Shown piece by piece: positions 15,908 through 23,455 of a stretch of 43,391 nucleotides of DNA. The stretch's first letter is position 1, and every line of letters starts with the position of its first letter. The stretch comes from Oscillospiraceae bacterium (GTDB lineage: Bacteria; Bacillota; Clostridia; Oscillospirales; Oscillospiraceae). The notes beneath the pieces were generated by a model. It saw only the letters and a list, made by a program, of their open reading frames with translations. It had not been told where the DNA came from and searched no databases. A program made the position numbers and the translations under genes. The stretch spans positions 1 to 43,391 of the forward strand of contig JAFVVH010000032.1 in the NCBI GenBank assembly GCA_017502285.1, in the 5' to 3' direction.

Positions 15908-16924
15908 TCAATTGACCTGGATGTAATCCTTAGACACGTAGCCTGTCTTGACGCGGCCTGCGTCGCCGGAGTAGTTGATCTTGTACCAGCCGTCCGCCGT
16001 CTGCTCCAGAATGGTCACTTCCGTGCCGTTGGGGGCGGTATCCTGTGCCTCGTAATTACGGCCGGGGCCGGAGCGGATCAGCAGACCGGTGGTGGTTCCG
16101 GTCACTGTGCCCTTGCTGCCCGCGGCAACGGAGGGTGCGGGAGTTACGGGAGTCGGTGTGTTGGGTGTGGTAGGTGTCGTGGGGGTGGTGGACACCGAAC
16201 CGGTGCTGCCGCCCTTGCAGCGCATAATACAAGTGGCCTTAATATCGCCCACCTGCGCGGTAACGGTAACGTTGACCTGAGAGGAGCCCTTGTTGATATT
16301 GGTAACTGTGCCGTCCTGCGCCACCGCAAGTGCTGTGGGGTCGCTGCTGCTCCAGACCACCGTGTCGGTGCAGTCGGCAGGCGAGAGGGTTGCTTTGAGC
16401 TTGAGCACTTCGTTGGCCTTCAGAGTAACGTCCTTGGTGCTCAGGGTAATGCCGGTGGCGGTAACGATGGGGGTGATCACACCGGTGCTCACCGAGGGAT
16501 CGGGGACCACGGGAGCGCTCACATCACCGGAAGTGCTGCCTCCGGGCTGGGACACGCTGACTTCCGGCTGAGAAACGCTCACCTCAGAGGACCAAACGCT
16601 GCCGGATGACGCGTTTCCTCCCTCCACGCTAAACAGAGGGCTGAGCACGGAAAAGACAATGTAGATTGCGGCAATGATGAGAATGAACGACAACACCAGC
16701 CCGATGATCTGCACCGGCTGCATTCCGCCGCCGTAGCCACCGCCGCGCTTGTTGGTAGCCACCCGCTTACCGCCCCGGGTGGGGACTCGGTCTGCGCCGC
16801 CATAGCCGCCGTAGCCGGCTCTGTCATCACAGAAGGGGCATCGCTTGTAAGTAATGGAATAATCTTCGCCGCAATATTCACAGCGTATCACATCGGTGCG
16901 TCGGTTATCCTGTTTGGTTGCCAT
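15908..16924 (-). CDS. Membrane-anchored protein: zinc ribbon, one helix, BIG2 domain, SH3b domain
   Basis: This encodes 338 residues from ATG 16922-16924 (GGAGGG 9 bases before it; the ATG two codons earlier is too near the site). Order of parts: zinc ribbon with C15, C18, C29, C32; a Gly/Arg-rich linker; one transmembrane helix (about 72-92); a Ser/Val-rich stalk; a bacterial Ig-like BIG2 domain (about 158-236, with C185 and C232/C236 possibly bonded); a Thr/Pro linker (241-266); and a bacterial SH3 domain (272-338: LLIRSGPGRNYE, GWYKINY, GYVSKDYI). The ribbon should be cytoplasmic and the BIG2/SH3 parts outside, near the wall. Function unknown; a wall-sensing or anchoring role is inference. 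Confidence 0.88.
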   Translation of the reverse strand: MATKQDNRRTDVIRCEYCGEDYSITYKRCPFCDDRAGYGGYGGADRVPTRGGKRVATNKRGGGYGGGMQPVQIIGLVLSFILIIAAIYIVFSVLSPLFSVEGGNASSGSVWSSEVSVSQPEVSVSQPGGSTSGDVSAPVVPDPSVSTGVITPIVTATGITLSTKDVTLKANEVLKLKATLSPADCTDTVVWSSSDPTALAVAQDGTVTNINKGSSQVNVTVTAQVGDIKATCIMRCKGGSTGSVSTTPTTPTTPNTPTPVTPAPSVAAGSKGTVTGTTTGLLIRSGPGRNYEAQDTAPNGTEVTILEQTADGWYKINYSGDAGRVKTGYVSKDYIQVN

Positions 16925-16985
16925 GGTCATCAGCCCTCCGTCCTGTTTTATGCCAGAGACACAATATCTCGTATTATTCCCCTTT

Positions 16986-17014
16986 ATTCTACCGTTCTTT
17001 TGCGGTCTCGTCAA
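16986..17014 (-). promoter_or_regulatory. Promoter of the zinc-ribbon/SH3 gene
   Basis: Minus strand TTGACG (17009-17014), 17-base spacer, TAGAAT (16986-16991). Confidence 0.75.
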
Positions 17015-17069
17015 CTGCCACAGCGGAAATTTCAGTATTTTTTCACGCTGCCCACCGGGTGGGTTTGGC

Positions 17070-17098
17070 TTGACCGAACCGCCCCTTTCTTTTATAAT
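17070..17098 (+). promoter_or_regulatory. Promoter of the cupin-mtaB-lipoprotein unit
   Basis: TTGACC (17070-17075), 17-base spacer, TATAAT (17093-17098), 45 bases before the cupin ATG. Confidence 0.85.
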
Positions 17099-17143
17099 GG
17101 ATTCAGAAAACAAGGCTCACAACCCTATGTAGGAGGAATTCAT

Positions 17144-17488
17144 ATGCTGATCAAATTTGACGAGATCAACGATACTGTGCTGGAAAATTTCAAAGGTGGT
17201 CAGGGCGCCTTTATCCCCAAAATTTTTGACGATGGCAAGTGCAAGATCATGCGTAGCCGTCTGCAGCCCCACAGCCATCTGGGCCTGCACACCCACGAAG
17301 GAAACAGCGAAATGCTCTTTGTCCTGTCCGGCCGGGGCAAGGTGCTTTATGACGGGGAATATCTGCCCCTGCAACCCGGTGACTGCCACTACTGCCCCAT
17401 GGGACACGAGCACAGCCTGATCAACGATACCGACGAGGAACTGGTGGTCCTTGCCATCGTTCCCCAACACGGTGTTGCAAATATCTGA
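17144..17488 (+). CDS. Small cupin-domain protein
   Basis: The 114-residue protein has TAGGAGG 8 bases before the ATG. It is a single conserved barrel: motif 1 HSHLGLHTHEGNSEMLFVLSG contains the His and Glu metal ligands, and motif 2 LQPGDCHYCPMGHEHSL contains the later His. Such stand-alone cupins bind a divalent metal and act as isomerases, sensors or small-molecule binders; this one cannot be placed further. It ends 4 bases before mtaB, which has no ribosome binding site of its own, so translation of mtaB is probably coupled to it. Confidence 0.9.
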   Translation: MLIKFDEINDTVLENFKGGQGAFIPKIFDDGKCKIMRSRLQPHSHLGLHTHEGNSEMLFVLSGRGKVLYDGEYLPLQPGDCHYCPMGHEHSLINDTDEELVVLAIVPQHGVANI

Positions 17489-17492
17489 CCCC

Positions 17493-18779
17493 ATGAAAAT
17501 CGGATTTTACACCCTGGGCTGCAAGGTCAACCAGTACGAGACGCAGGCTTTGGAGCAACTGTTTGTCCGGCGGGGGCACACACTGGTGGATTTCGAGGAC
17601 GAGGCAGACCTGTATGTGATCAACACCTGCACCGTCACCGCCGTCAGCGATAAAAAGTCCCGGCAGGTCATTCGCCGTGCCAGAAAGACCGCTCCCAACG
17701 CCGTCATTGCCGTGTGCGGCTGTTATCCCCAGACCCATCCCGAGGATATGGATAAGCTGGGCATCGATCTGGTGGCCGGAACGGGCGACCGGCTGGGCTT
17801 TGTGGAGCTGGCTGAGCAGACTTTCCGGGAACGAAAGCCCATCAATGCACTGGACGATGCCATGAAGCGACTGGATTTTGAGGTGCTCCCCGCTGGCGGG
17901 CTGGAGGGCCGTACCCGTGCCATGCTAAAGGTGGAGGACGGCTGTGTCAACTTCTGCACCTACTGCATCATCCCCTATGCCAGAGGCCGCATACGCTCCC
18001 TTCCCCTGACCGAAGCGGCACGGCAGACCAAAGACCTGCAGGAGCAGGGCTATCGTGAGATCGTGCTCACAGGTATTGAAATTTCCTCCTGGGGTCAGGA
18101 TCTGCGCAACGGCACCTCCCTCATTGATCTTTTGGAGGCTGTATGTGCCGCCGCCCCTGACTGCCGCATCCGGCTGGGCTCGCTGGAACCGAGAACGATC
18201 ACGGAGGAATTCTGTGTCCGGGCATCCAAACTGTCCAATCTGTGTCCCCACTTCCACCTGTCCATGCAGTCCGGTTGCGACAGCGTGCTCAAGCGGATGA
18301 ACCGCAAGTACGACACCGCCCGCTATCTGGAGTCTGTGGCCCTTCTGCGCCGGTACTTTGACCGTCCCGCTATTACCACAGATTTGATCGTGGGCTTCCC
18401 CGGTGAAACGCAGGAAGAATTTGAGCGGACACTGGAATTTATCCGCAAGTGCGCCTTTGCCGCCATGCACGTATTCCCCTATTCCAAGCGGCCCGGCACT
18501 CCCGCGGCTAATATGCCCGGGCAGGTCCCCAATGCCGTGAAGGAGGCCCGTGCCCATCTGGCCGCGCAGGTTGCCGCACAGATGGAGCAGGATTATCTGA
18601 CACAGTTTTCCGGGCAAACCCTCCCCGTCCTTTTCGAGGAAGATCGTGATGGCCTGTGGTGGGGCCATACTCCCAACTATATCCCCGTGGCTGTCAAGGG
18701 CGAAAACCTGCACAATCAGGTGCGTGATGTGCTGTTGGAACAGGTGCGCAACGGCATAATAATAGGACATTTAAAGTAA
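17493..18779 (+). CDS. mtaB: tRNA (N6-L-threonylcarbamoyladenosine(37)-C2)-methylthiotransferase
   Basis: MtaB converts t6A37 to ms2t6A37 in ANN-decoding tRNAs with two 4Fe-4S clusters and S-adenosylmethionine. The 428-residue product shows the N-terminal UPF0004 cysteines (LGCKVNQYE, NTCTVT, VCGCYP), the radical-SAM cluster motif CVNFCTYC followed by IIPYARGRIRS, and HLSMQSGCDSVLKRMNRKY. A C-terminal TRAM-like part ends the protein (LPVLFEEDRDGLWWGHTPNYIPVAV). IIPYARG and this context point to MtaB rather than MiaB or RimO. The start ATG 17493 is chosen for similarity and coupling to the cupin gene. Confidence 0.95.
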   Translation: MKIGFYTLGCKVNQYETQALEQLFVRRGHTLVDFEDEADLYVINTCTVTAVSDKKSRQVIRRARKTAPNAVIAVCGCYPQTHPEDMDKLGIDLVAGTGDRLGFVELAEQTFRERKPINALDDAMKRLDFEVLPAGGLEGRTRAMLKVEDGCVNFCTYCIIPYARGRIRSLPLTEAARQTKDLQEQGYREIVLTGIEISSWGQDLRNGTSLIDLLEAVCAAAPDCRIRLGSLEPRTITEEFCVRASKLSNLCPHFHLSMQSGCDSVLKRMNRKYDTARYLESVALLRRYFDRPAITTDLIVGFPGETQEEFERTLEFIRKCAFAAMHVFPYSKRPGTPAANMPGQVPNAVKEARAHLAAQVAAQMEQDYLTQFSGQTLPVLFEEDRDGLWWGHTPNYIPVAVKGENLHNQVRDVLLEQVRNGIIIGHLK

Positions 18780-18796
18780 AGGATCTGCATATACAA

Positions 18797-19201
18797 ATGA
18801 AAAAAATATTTACCGCTCTGCTGGCAATACTGGTCATAGTATCCATGACCGCCTGTACCGCCCCCGTCTCTGCCACAGAAGATGACAGCATAGCGACCAT
18901 TGAAGCGTACATCGACCAACTGATGCAAATGGAAGACATGCAGGCCACCATCGAGTATTGTAAGACAAACAATATGATTCACCAGCTGGAAGCCCGCAAG
19001 GACACATTTGTTTACAAGTACACTTATACTGTGCCGGTCCTAGACAATGCGAAGGAGCTTCTCAATTCTCAGTATGGTTCCTTTGAGAGCACGCTCTCAT
19101 CGGTAGCTGAAGGCCTCAAGGTGTCCGTGCCGGCAATCAAAACTGTCGTCTGGGAGTATTACAGTATGGACGGAGAGTTGATCACCAGTTTTTCGTTCTA
19201 A
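18797..19201 (+). CDS. Small secreted lipoprotein, DUF4854-like
   Basis: This encodes 134 residues. The N terminus MKKIFTALLAILVIVSMTAC is a signal peptide ending in a lipobox-like MTAC, so Cys20 should be lipidated and the rest exported. The mature part has the Met/Glu-rich opening and the YKYTYTVPVLDNAKELL segment seen in DUF4854 lipoproteins of Firmicutes, function unknown. The likely ribosome site AAAGGA is 13 bases from the ATG, further than usual, suggesting modest translation. It follows mtaB by 17 bases and is ended by the terminator at 19206. Confidence 0.82.
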   Translation: MKKIFTALLAILVIVSMTACTAPVSATEDDSIATIEAYIDQLMQMEDMQATIEYCKTNNMIHQLEARKDTFVYKYTYTVPVLDNAKELLNSQYGSFESTLSSVAEGLKVSVPAIKTVVWEYYSMDGELITSFSF

Positions 19202-19205
19202 ATAT

Positions 19206-19242
19206 AAAAAACCCGCCTTGCCAGTGGCAAGGCGGGTTTTTT
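19206..19242. terminator. Bidirectional terminator
   Basis: AAAAAACCCGCCTTGCC, AGT loop and perfect complement with T6; it serves the lipoprotein gene and the converging transporter gene. Confidence 0.92.
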
Positions 19243-20131
19243 ATTGCTCTTTATGAGGCAGGGACAGCTCACTGAGCACGGTGGAACCCAGTACCAGCAC
19301 CGCACCCACTAAGCCGCTGACGCTCAGCTCTTCTCGCAAAAATACTGCGGACAGGATGATGGCGGACACGGGGTCTATGTAGCTCAGCAGGGCCGAGGTC
19401 TGGGCGGGCAGTTCCTTGATCCCCCCAAAATACAGCACGTAAGCAATGCCTGTATGTACGATACCCAGCACCAGCAGCACAGGGACCACCGGTCCGGACC
19501 AATTCATGTTCTTTCCCCATTCGGTCACAAGTACATAAGGCAACAGGGAAAGTGCCGCCGCGCCCAGCTGTACGATTGTGCGCTCAAAACCCGGGACCTG
19601 CGTCAGCTTTTTGTTCATGAGCACAACGCAGGAATAAAGCACCGCCGCGCCCACACCGAACAGGATGCCAACGATCTCTCCGGAGCCGGAAATGCCCGTT
19701 TCCAGCACACCGGAAACGAACACCATGCCCACCAGAGCCACTCCCACGCAGATCCCCTTGCGCAGGGTAAGTGCTTCTTTAAACAGGATGGGGGATGCCA
19801 GAATGACAAACACCGGTGCCAAATAGTAGCACAGGGTGGCGGTAGCCACCGTGGTATAGCGATAGGCCTCAAACAGCAGGATCCAGTTAAAGCCGATAAA
19901 GGCTCCAGACAAAACCAGCATGCCCAGGTTACTCCGAATGGCCGCACCGTTCAAGGGCGTTTTCCGCAGGACGCTGAAACCCAGCAAAAATGCGGTTCCG
20001 ATCACACCGCGTACCAGTGCGATGACACTGGATGGCAGCGGCACGTGCCGCACAAAGATGCCGATGGTACCGAAAATCAACATGGCAATGATGATGGACA
20101 GCCGAGCTGTATTGACAGATGAATGCTTCAT
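19241..20131 (-). CDS. DMT-superfamily permease with two EamA domains
   Basis: The 296-residue protein has about ten transmembrane helices arranged as two EamA repeats. The first has LIFGTIGIFVRHVPLPSSVIALVRGVIG and the second WSGPVVPVLLVLGIVHTGIAYVLYFGGIKELPAQTSALLSYIDPVSAIILSAVFLREELS, where the closing PVSA...LGE-like motif is diagnostic. Such proteins usually export amino acids or metabolites by proton exchange; the substrate is unknown. I use ATG 20129-20131, preceded by AGAGG, rather than the GTG two codons earlier that overlaps it. It is monocistronic. Confidence 0.92.
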   Translation of the reverse strand: MKHSSVNTARLSIIIAMLIFGTIGIFVRHVPLPSSVIALVRGVIGTAFLLGFSVLRKTPLNGAAIRSNLGMLVLSGAFIGFNWILLFEAYRYTTVATATLCYYLAPVFVILASPILFKEALTLRKGICVGVALVGMVFVSGVLETGISGSGEIVGILFGVGAAVLYSCVVLMNKKLTQVPGFERTIVQLGAAALSLLPYVLVTEWGKNMNWSGPVVPVLLVLGIVHTGIAYVLYFGGIKELPAQTSALLSYIDPVSAIILSAVFLREELSVSGLVGAVLVLGSTVLSELSLPHKEQ

Positions 20132-20169
20132 GACCACGCCTCTGCTTTCTAACTCAAAACGTTATCCAC

Positions 20170-20197
20170 ATTATAACAAGATTTCGCCCTGATGCAA
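20170..20197 (-). promoter_or_regulatory. Promoter of the DMT permease gene
   Basis: Minus strand TTGCAT (20192-20197), 16-base spacer, TATAAT (20170-20175). Confidence 0.7.
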
Positions 20198-20237
20198 CCT
20201 ATAAAACAAAATACTTCCAATGCTGGGACGCTGCCTC

Positions 20238-20266
20238 TTGCGCTTTTGCGCCGGGGGTGATAAAAT
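20238..20266 (+). promoter_or_regulatory. Promoter of ychF
   Basis: TTGCGC (20238-20243), 17-base spacer, TAAAAT (20261-20266), 37 bases before the ATG. Confidence 0.7.
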
Positions 20267-20302
20267 GTTATGTTGAAAATAACAGCAAGGAGAGCTGCTT
20301 TT

Positions 20303-21391
20303 ATGAAATTAGGTATCGTGGGCCTGCCCAATGTGGGCAAAAGCACCCTGTTCAATGCCATCACCAACGCCGGTGCGGAGAGCGCCAACTACCCCTTCTG
20401 CACCATCGACCCCAACGTGGGTATGGTGGCTGTGCCCGACTATCGGCTGGACAAGCTGACTGAAATGTATAACCCCAAAAAGACCACTCCCGCCGTTATT
20501 GAGTTCGTGGACATTGCCGGTCTTGTGAAGGGTGCCAGCCGGGGCGAGGGTCTGGGCAACAAGTTTTTGGGCAACATCCGCATGACCGATGCCATCGTGC
20601 ATGTGGTGCGCTGTTTTGACGATGACAACGTCATCCATGTGGAAGGCTCCACCGACCCCATCCGCGACATCGACACCATCGATCTAGAGCTGGTCATGGC
20701 CGACCTTGAGATGGTGGAGCGTCGCATTGACAAGGCAAAAAAGGCCGCCAAGGGTGATAAGAAGTTCCTGCAGGAGGCCGCCGACTTCGAGGGTCTGCGG
20801 GACTGGCTCAACGACGGCAAGTCCGCCCGCACCTATGAGGAAGTGGACATTGCCGCTGAGTATCCCGACTGCGAGCTTCTGTCCCTGAAGCCCGTGATCT
20901 ATGCCGCCAATCTGGACGAGGATGGCTTTGCCGATCCCCAGTCTGTTTCCTACTACAAGCAGGTGGAGGAGCGCGCCGCCCAGCAGGGTGCCCAGGTAGT
21001 TCCCGTATGTGCCAAGCTGGAGGCGGAGATCGCCGAGTTGGCCGCAGAGGAAAAGAAAATGTTCCTGGACGATCTGGGCATCGCCGAAAGTGGTCTGGAC
21101 CGACTGGTCAAGGCCAGCTACACCCTGCTTGGCCTCATCTCCTACCTGACCAGCGGCGAGGACGAGTGCCGTGCCTGGACCATTACCCGGGGCACCAAGG
21201 CGCCGCAGGCCGCCGGCAAGATCCACTCCGACTTTGAGCGCGGCTTCATCCGGGCCGAGGTGGTGTCCTACGAGGACCTGATGGCCTGCGGCACTATGGC
21301 CGCCGCCCGGGAAAAAGGTCTGATCCGCTCTGAGGGCAAGGAGTATGTGGTGCAGGATGGAGATATTATCCTGTTCCGGTTCAACGTATAA
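20303..21391 (+). CDS. ychF: Redox-regulated ribosome-associated ATPase YchF
   Basis: The 362-residue product is the Obg-family P-loop protein YchF (OLA1 in eukaryotes), which binds the ribosome and hydrolyses ATP. The G1 loop GLPNVGKST is at residues 8-16, followed by the switch region and [22 protein letters not shown], a coiled middle insert, and the C-terminal TGS domain ([31 protein letters not shown]). Length is normal. AAGGAG lies 10 bases before ATG 20303. Its codons are strongly GC-biased, fitting a housekeeping gene. A terminator follows at once, so it is a single-gene unit. Confidence 0.97.
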   Translation: MKLGIVGLPNVGKSTLFNAITNAGAESANYPFCTIDPNVGMVAVPDYRLDKLTEMYNPKKTTPAVIEFVDIAGLVKGASRGEGLGNKFLGNIRMTDAIVHVVRCFDDDNVIHVEGSTDPIRDIDTIDLELVMADLEMVERRIDKAKKAAKGDKKFLQEAADFEGLRDWLNDGKSARTYEEVDIAAEYPDCELLSLKPVIYAANLDEDGFADPQSVSYYKQVEERAAQQGAQVVPVCAKLEAEIAELAAEEKKMFLDDLGIAESGLDRLVKASYTLLGLISYLTSGEDECRAWTITRGTKAPQAAGKIHSDFERGFIRAEVVSYEDLMACGTMAAAREKGLIRSEGKEYVVQDGDIILFRFNV

Positions 21392-21395
21392 GCGC

Positions 21396-21433
21396 AAACA
21401 GCCCCTATGCCTGACGGCACAGGGGCTGTTTTT
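21396..21433 (+). terminator. Terminator of ychF (probably also serves the opposite gene)
   Basis: AAACAGCCCCT paired with its complement around a nested GCC/GGC loop, followed by TTTTT. Confidence 0.85.
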
Positions 21434-21644
21434 ACAAATTTTTCAATTCATTCCATGTATCCTGAATGACCTTTTGGGGCAGGTATACCTTTGCCAGCTC
21501 CATCAGCTGAGCCAGGGTCAGCGAGCGCCCGGCGGCCACCATGGGATGCTTCAACCACTTGCCGAACCGGCGCTGAAACACCGCCCGGGAGCGTTCGTTG
21601 TCCAACAACTCGCCAACGGTTATGCGGTTATTTTTCAAATCCAC
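21432..21644 (-). CDS. Small helical protein, function unknown
   Basis: This encodes 70 residues from GTG 21642-21644 with a good CGGAGG site on the minus strand. It is soluble and predicted mostly helical: ITVGELLDNERSRAVFQRRFG, then LTLAQLMELAKVYLPQKVIQDTWNELKNL. A similar short segment (HPM...SLTLAQL...P..V) occurs as a free-standing or C-terminal helical module in Clostridia, but I cannot give it a function. It converges on ychF; its stop overlaps the T-run of the shared terminator. Confidence 0.7.
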   Translation of the reverse strand: MDLKNNRITVGELLDNERSRAVFQRRFGKWLKHPMVAAGRSLTLAQLMELAKVYLPQKVIQDTWNELKNL

Positions 21645-21735
21645 AAAATCACCTCCGGTATACTCTATGTCTCCGGAGTAAAATCTTGACTTCCCACCGA
21701 TAGCAACATATATTCTATTTTTTCAAGGAGCGGCT

Positions 21736-22602
21736 ATGAAAAAGAAATCTCTGGAGAAAATCAAAAACGGTGCCGTTGCCACCCTTCGGAAGAAAAAAAC
21801 GGTATCCACCGTGTATCTTATCCTGCGCGCACTGGTTCTTCTCACCATGGTGGCGCAGTTCTTCAACGGCAACTTTGAAAACGTATTTCTGTGCGGCCTG
21901 ACGCTTGTGCTGTTCATTCTGCCCACCATCCTTGAACGGCGGCTGAAGATTGATCTGCCGGACACGTTGGAGATCATCATTCTCCTGTTTATTTTTTCCG
22001 CTGAGATTCTGGGTGAGATCCAGTCTTTTTATGCCACATTCCCACACTGGGACGCGACTCTGCACACCCTCAACGGCTTTCTGTGTGCCGCCATCGGCTT
22101 TTGTCTGGTGGACATGTGCAACCGAAGTGAGCGCTTTTCCCTGTCCCTCTCCCCGGTGTTCATGTCCATTGTGGCCTTCTGTTTTTCTATGACGATTGGT
22201 GTTCTGTGGGAATTTTTTGAATATTTCATGGATCAGGTGTTTCTGCTGGATATGCAAAAAGACACCATCGTGCAGACCATTTCCACCGTCACTCTTGACC
22301 CAACCGGAGGAAATACACCCCAAATCTTACGAAAGGTCACGGACACCGTCATTCTGTCCGGTGGTGAGGAGTTGGCCCTTGGACTGGGCGGCTATCTGGA
22401 TCTGGGTCTGCATGACACCATGGACGACCTCTTCGTCAACTTTATCGGCGCAGTTGTTTTCTCCCTCATCGGCTATTTTTATGTGAAAAATCGGGGCCGG
22501 AGCCGCTTTGCCCGCCGCTTTATCCCTCAAGTTCTGGACTCGGACGCAGATGGCATCCCCGATGCGGCTGAGCATACTTTCGGAACAGATGACAATGTAT
22601 GA
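21736..22602 (+). CDS. Integral membrane protein (YjdF/DUF2238-like) with an acidic DxDxDG tail
   Basis: This encodes 288 residues; AAGGAG is 6 bases before the ATG. After a very basic N terminus (KKKSLEKIKNG...RKKK) come six to seven membrane helices. WDATLHTLNGFLCAAIGF and SMTIGVLWEFFEYFMD are the conserved motifs I associate with the YjdF/DUF2238 family, function unknown. The last 20 residues (DSDADGIPDAAEHTFGTDD) resemble one calcium-binding EF-hand or thrombospondin type 3 loop, which is unusual at the end of such a membrane protein. A loop of about 60 polar residues (from LDMQKDTIVQT to LGLGGYLDLG) lies between late helices. Confidence 0.75.
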   Translation: MKKKSLEKIKNGAVATLRKKKTVSTVYLILRALVLLTMVAQFFNGNFENVFLCGLTLVLFILPTILERRLKIDLPDTLEIIILLFIFSAEILGEIQSFYATFPHWDATLHTLNGFLCAAIGFCLVDMCNRSERFSLSLSPVFMSIVAFCFSMTIGVLWEFFEYFMDQVFLLDMQKDTIVQTISTVTLDPTGGNTPQILRKVTDTVILSGGEELALGLGGYLDLGLHDTMDDLFVNFIGAVVFSLIGYFYVKNRGRSRFARRFIPQVLDSDADGIPDAAEHTFGTDDNV

Positions 22603-22644
22603 TGCGTTGTTTTTCGGGCATACTTTCATGCGGAGGTGTGAAGT

Positions 22645-22818
22645 ATGAAGAACAACGACAGTATCAAGTGTACCGTTACCAACTGTGCCTATCACAGCAA
22701 GACCCAGAACTACTGCTCCCTGCCTGAGATCCAGGTGGGTTGCTGCTGTGGCAACGTGACCGACTGCGAGGGCACCGAGTGTGCCTCTTTCCGTCTGGAA
22801 GGCAACGGCACCCACTAA
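22645..22818 (+). CDS. DUF1540 cysteine-rich small protein
   Basis: This 57-residue gene has CGGAGG nine bases before its ATG. The protein reads KCTVTNCAYHS, then NYCSLPEIQVGCCCGN and DCEGTECASF, eight cysteines in 57 residues, matching the DUF1540 pattern. These are probably zinc-binding mini-proteins, common in Clostridia and often expressed in sporulation; no function is established. It lies 42 bases after the membrane protein gene and is closed by a strong terminator at 22821. Confidence 0.9.
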   Translation: MKNNDSIKCTVTNCAYHSKTQNYCSLPEIQVGCCCGNVTDCEGTECASFRLEGNGTH

Positions 22819-22820
22819 CG

Positions 22821-22859
22821 AAAAAAGAACGCGGATGTTAATCATCCGCGTTCTTTTTT
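22821..22859. terminator. Bidirectional terminator
   Basis: GAACGCGGATG with complement and TTAAT loop, flanked by A6 and T6, between converging DUF1540 and rnf genes. Confidence 0.92.
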
Positions 22860-23440
22860 CAGTTCACGTTCAAACCATAGAAGCCCATGAGTGCCAGCGC
22901 CATCAGTCCGGCGGTGATCAGCTGGATGGGTAATCCCCGAAACACTTTGGGACAGTTGTCAAAGCTGGCCTGATCCTGCATGCCGGTAAAGATGACCAGC
23001 ACACCCAAAATGCCAACTCCGCTGGCCAGCGCATAAAGCAGCGTCTGGGGCAGGGAGTAGTTGCGCAGGGTAATGATAAAGGCTACACCCAGCACCGCGC
23101 AGCTATACACTGTCTGGGACAGGTCCTCGTTCAAATGCCGGTACAGCACCGGGAAGAACAGGCGCAGCAGTTGCCGCAGCAGGCCCACCGCCATCAGCAC
23201 CGACAGGGTGTAGGCCAGCACCCGGAAGTGCTCCACCCCAAAAAAGCGCAGGATACATACATTCACCAGCCAGGAGATCAGCGCCGTGACCACCATCACC
23301 AGTGTAATACTGACTCCGATATGCCAGGCCCTGTCCTCCGTCATGTCCTTTCGTTTGGGCCAGTCCATGCCCAGACAGCGCACCAGCACCATGTTCTCAG
23401 CCAGAATGGCGATGAGCACCAATCCAATTACTTGCAGCAT
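22859..23440 (-). CDS. RnfA/NqrE-like membrane subunit of an electron transport complex
   Basis: The 193-residue protein has six membrane helices and the RnfA/NqrE layout; AAGGAGGGG is 8 bases before its ATG. RnfA and RnfE normally share an intramembrane [2Fe-2S] cluster held by conserved Cys. Here the second site is kept (SCAVLGVAF, Cys114). The first site, usually NNFVLSRFLGICPFLG, reads ENMVLVRCLGMDWP: the usual Cys position is Asp26 and a Cys appears four residues earlier (Cys22). No rnfE or rnfB gene is next to it, so this single A-like protein may act as a homodimer or with a partner encoded elsewhere. It is the last gene of the rnfC-rnfDG-rnfA unit. Confidence 0.85.
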   Translation of the reverse strand: MLQVIGLVLIAILAENMVLVRCLGMDWPKRKDMTEDRAWHIGVSITLVMVVTALISWLVNVCILRFFGVEHFRVLAYTLSVLMAVGLLRQLLRLFFPVLYRHLNEDLSQTVYSCAVLGVAFIITLRNYSLPQTLLYALASGVGILGVLVIFTGMQDQASFDNCPKVFRGLPIQLITAGLMALALMGFYGLNVN

Positions 23441-23455
23441 GTTCTCATCCCCTCC

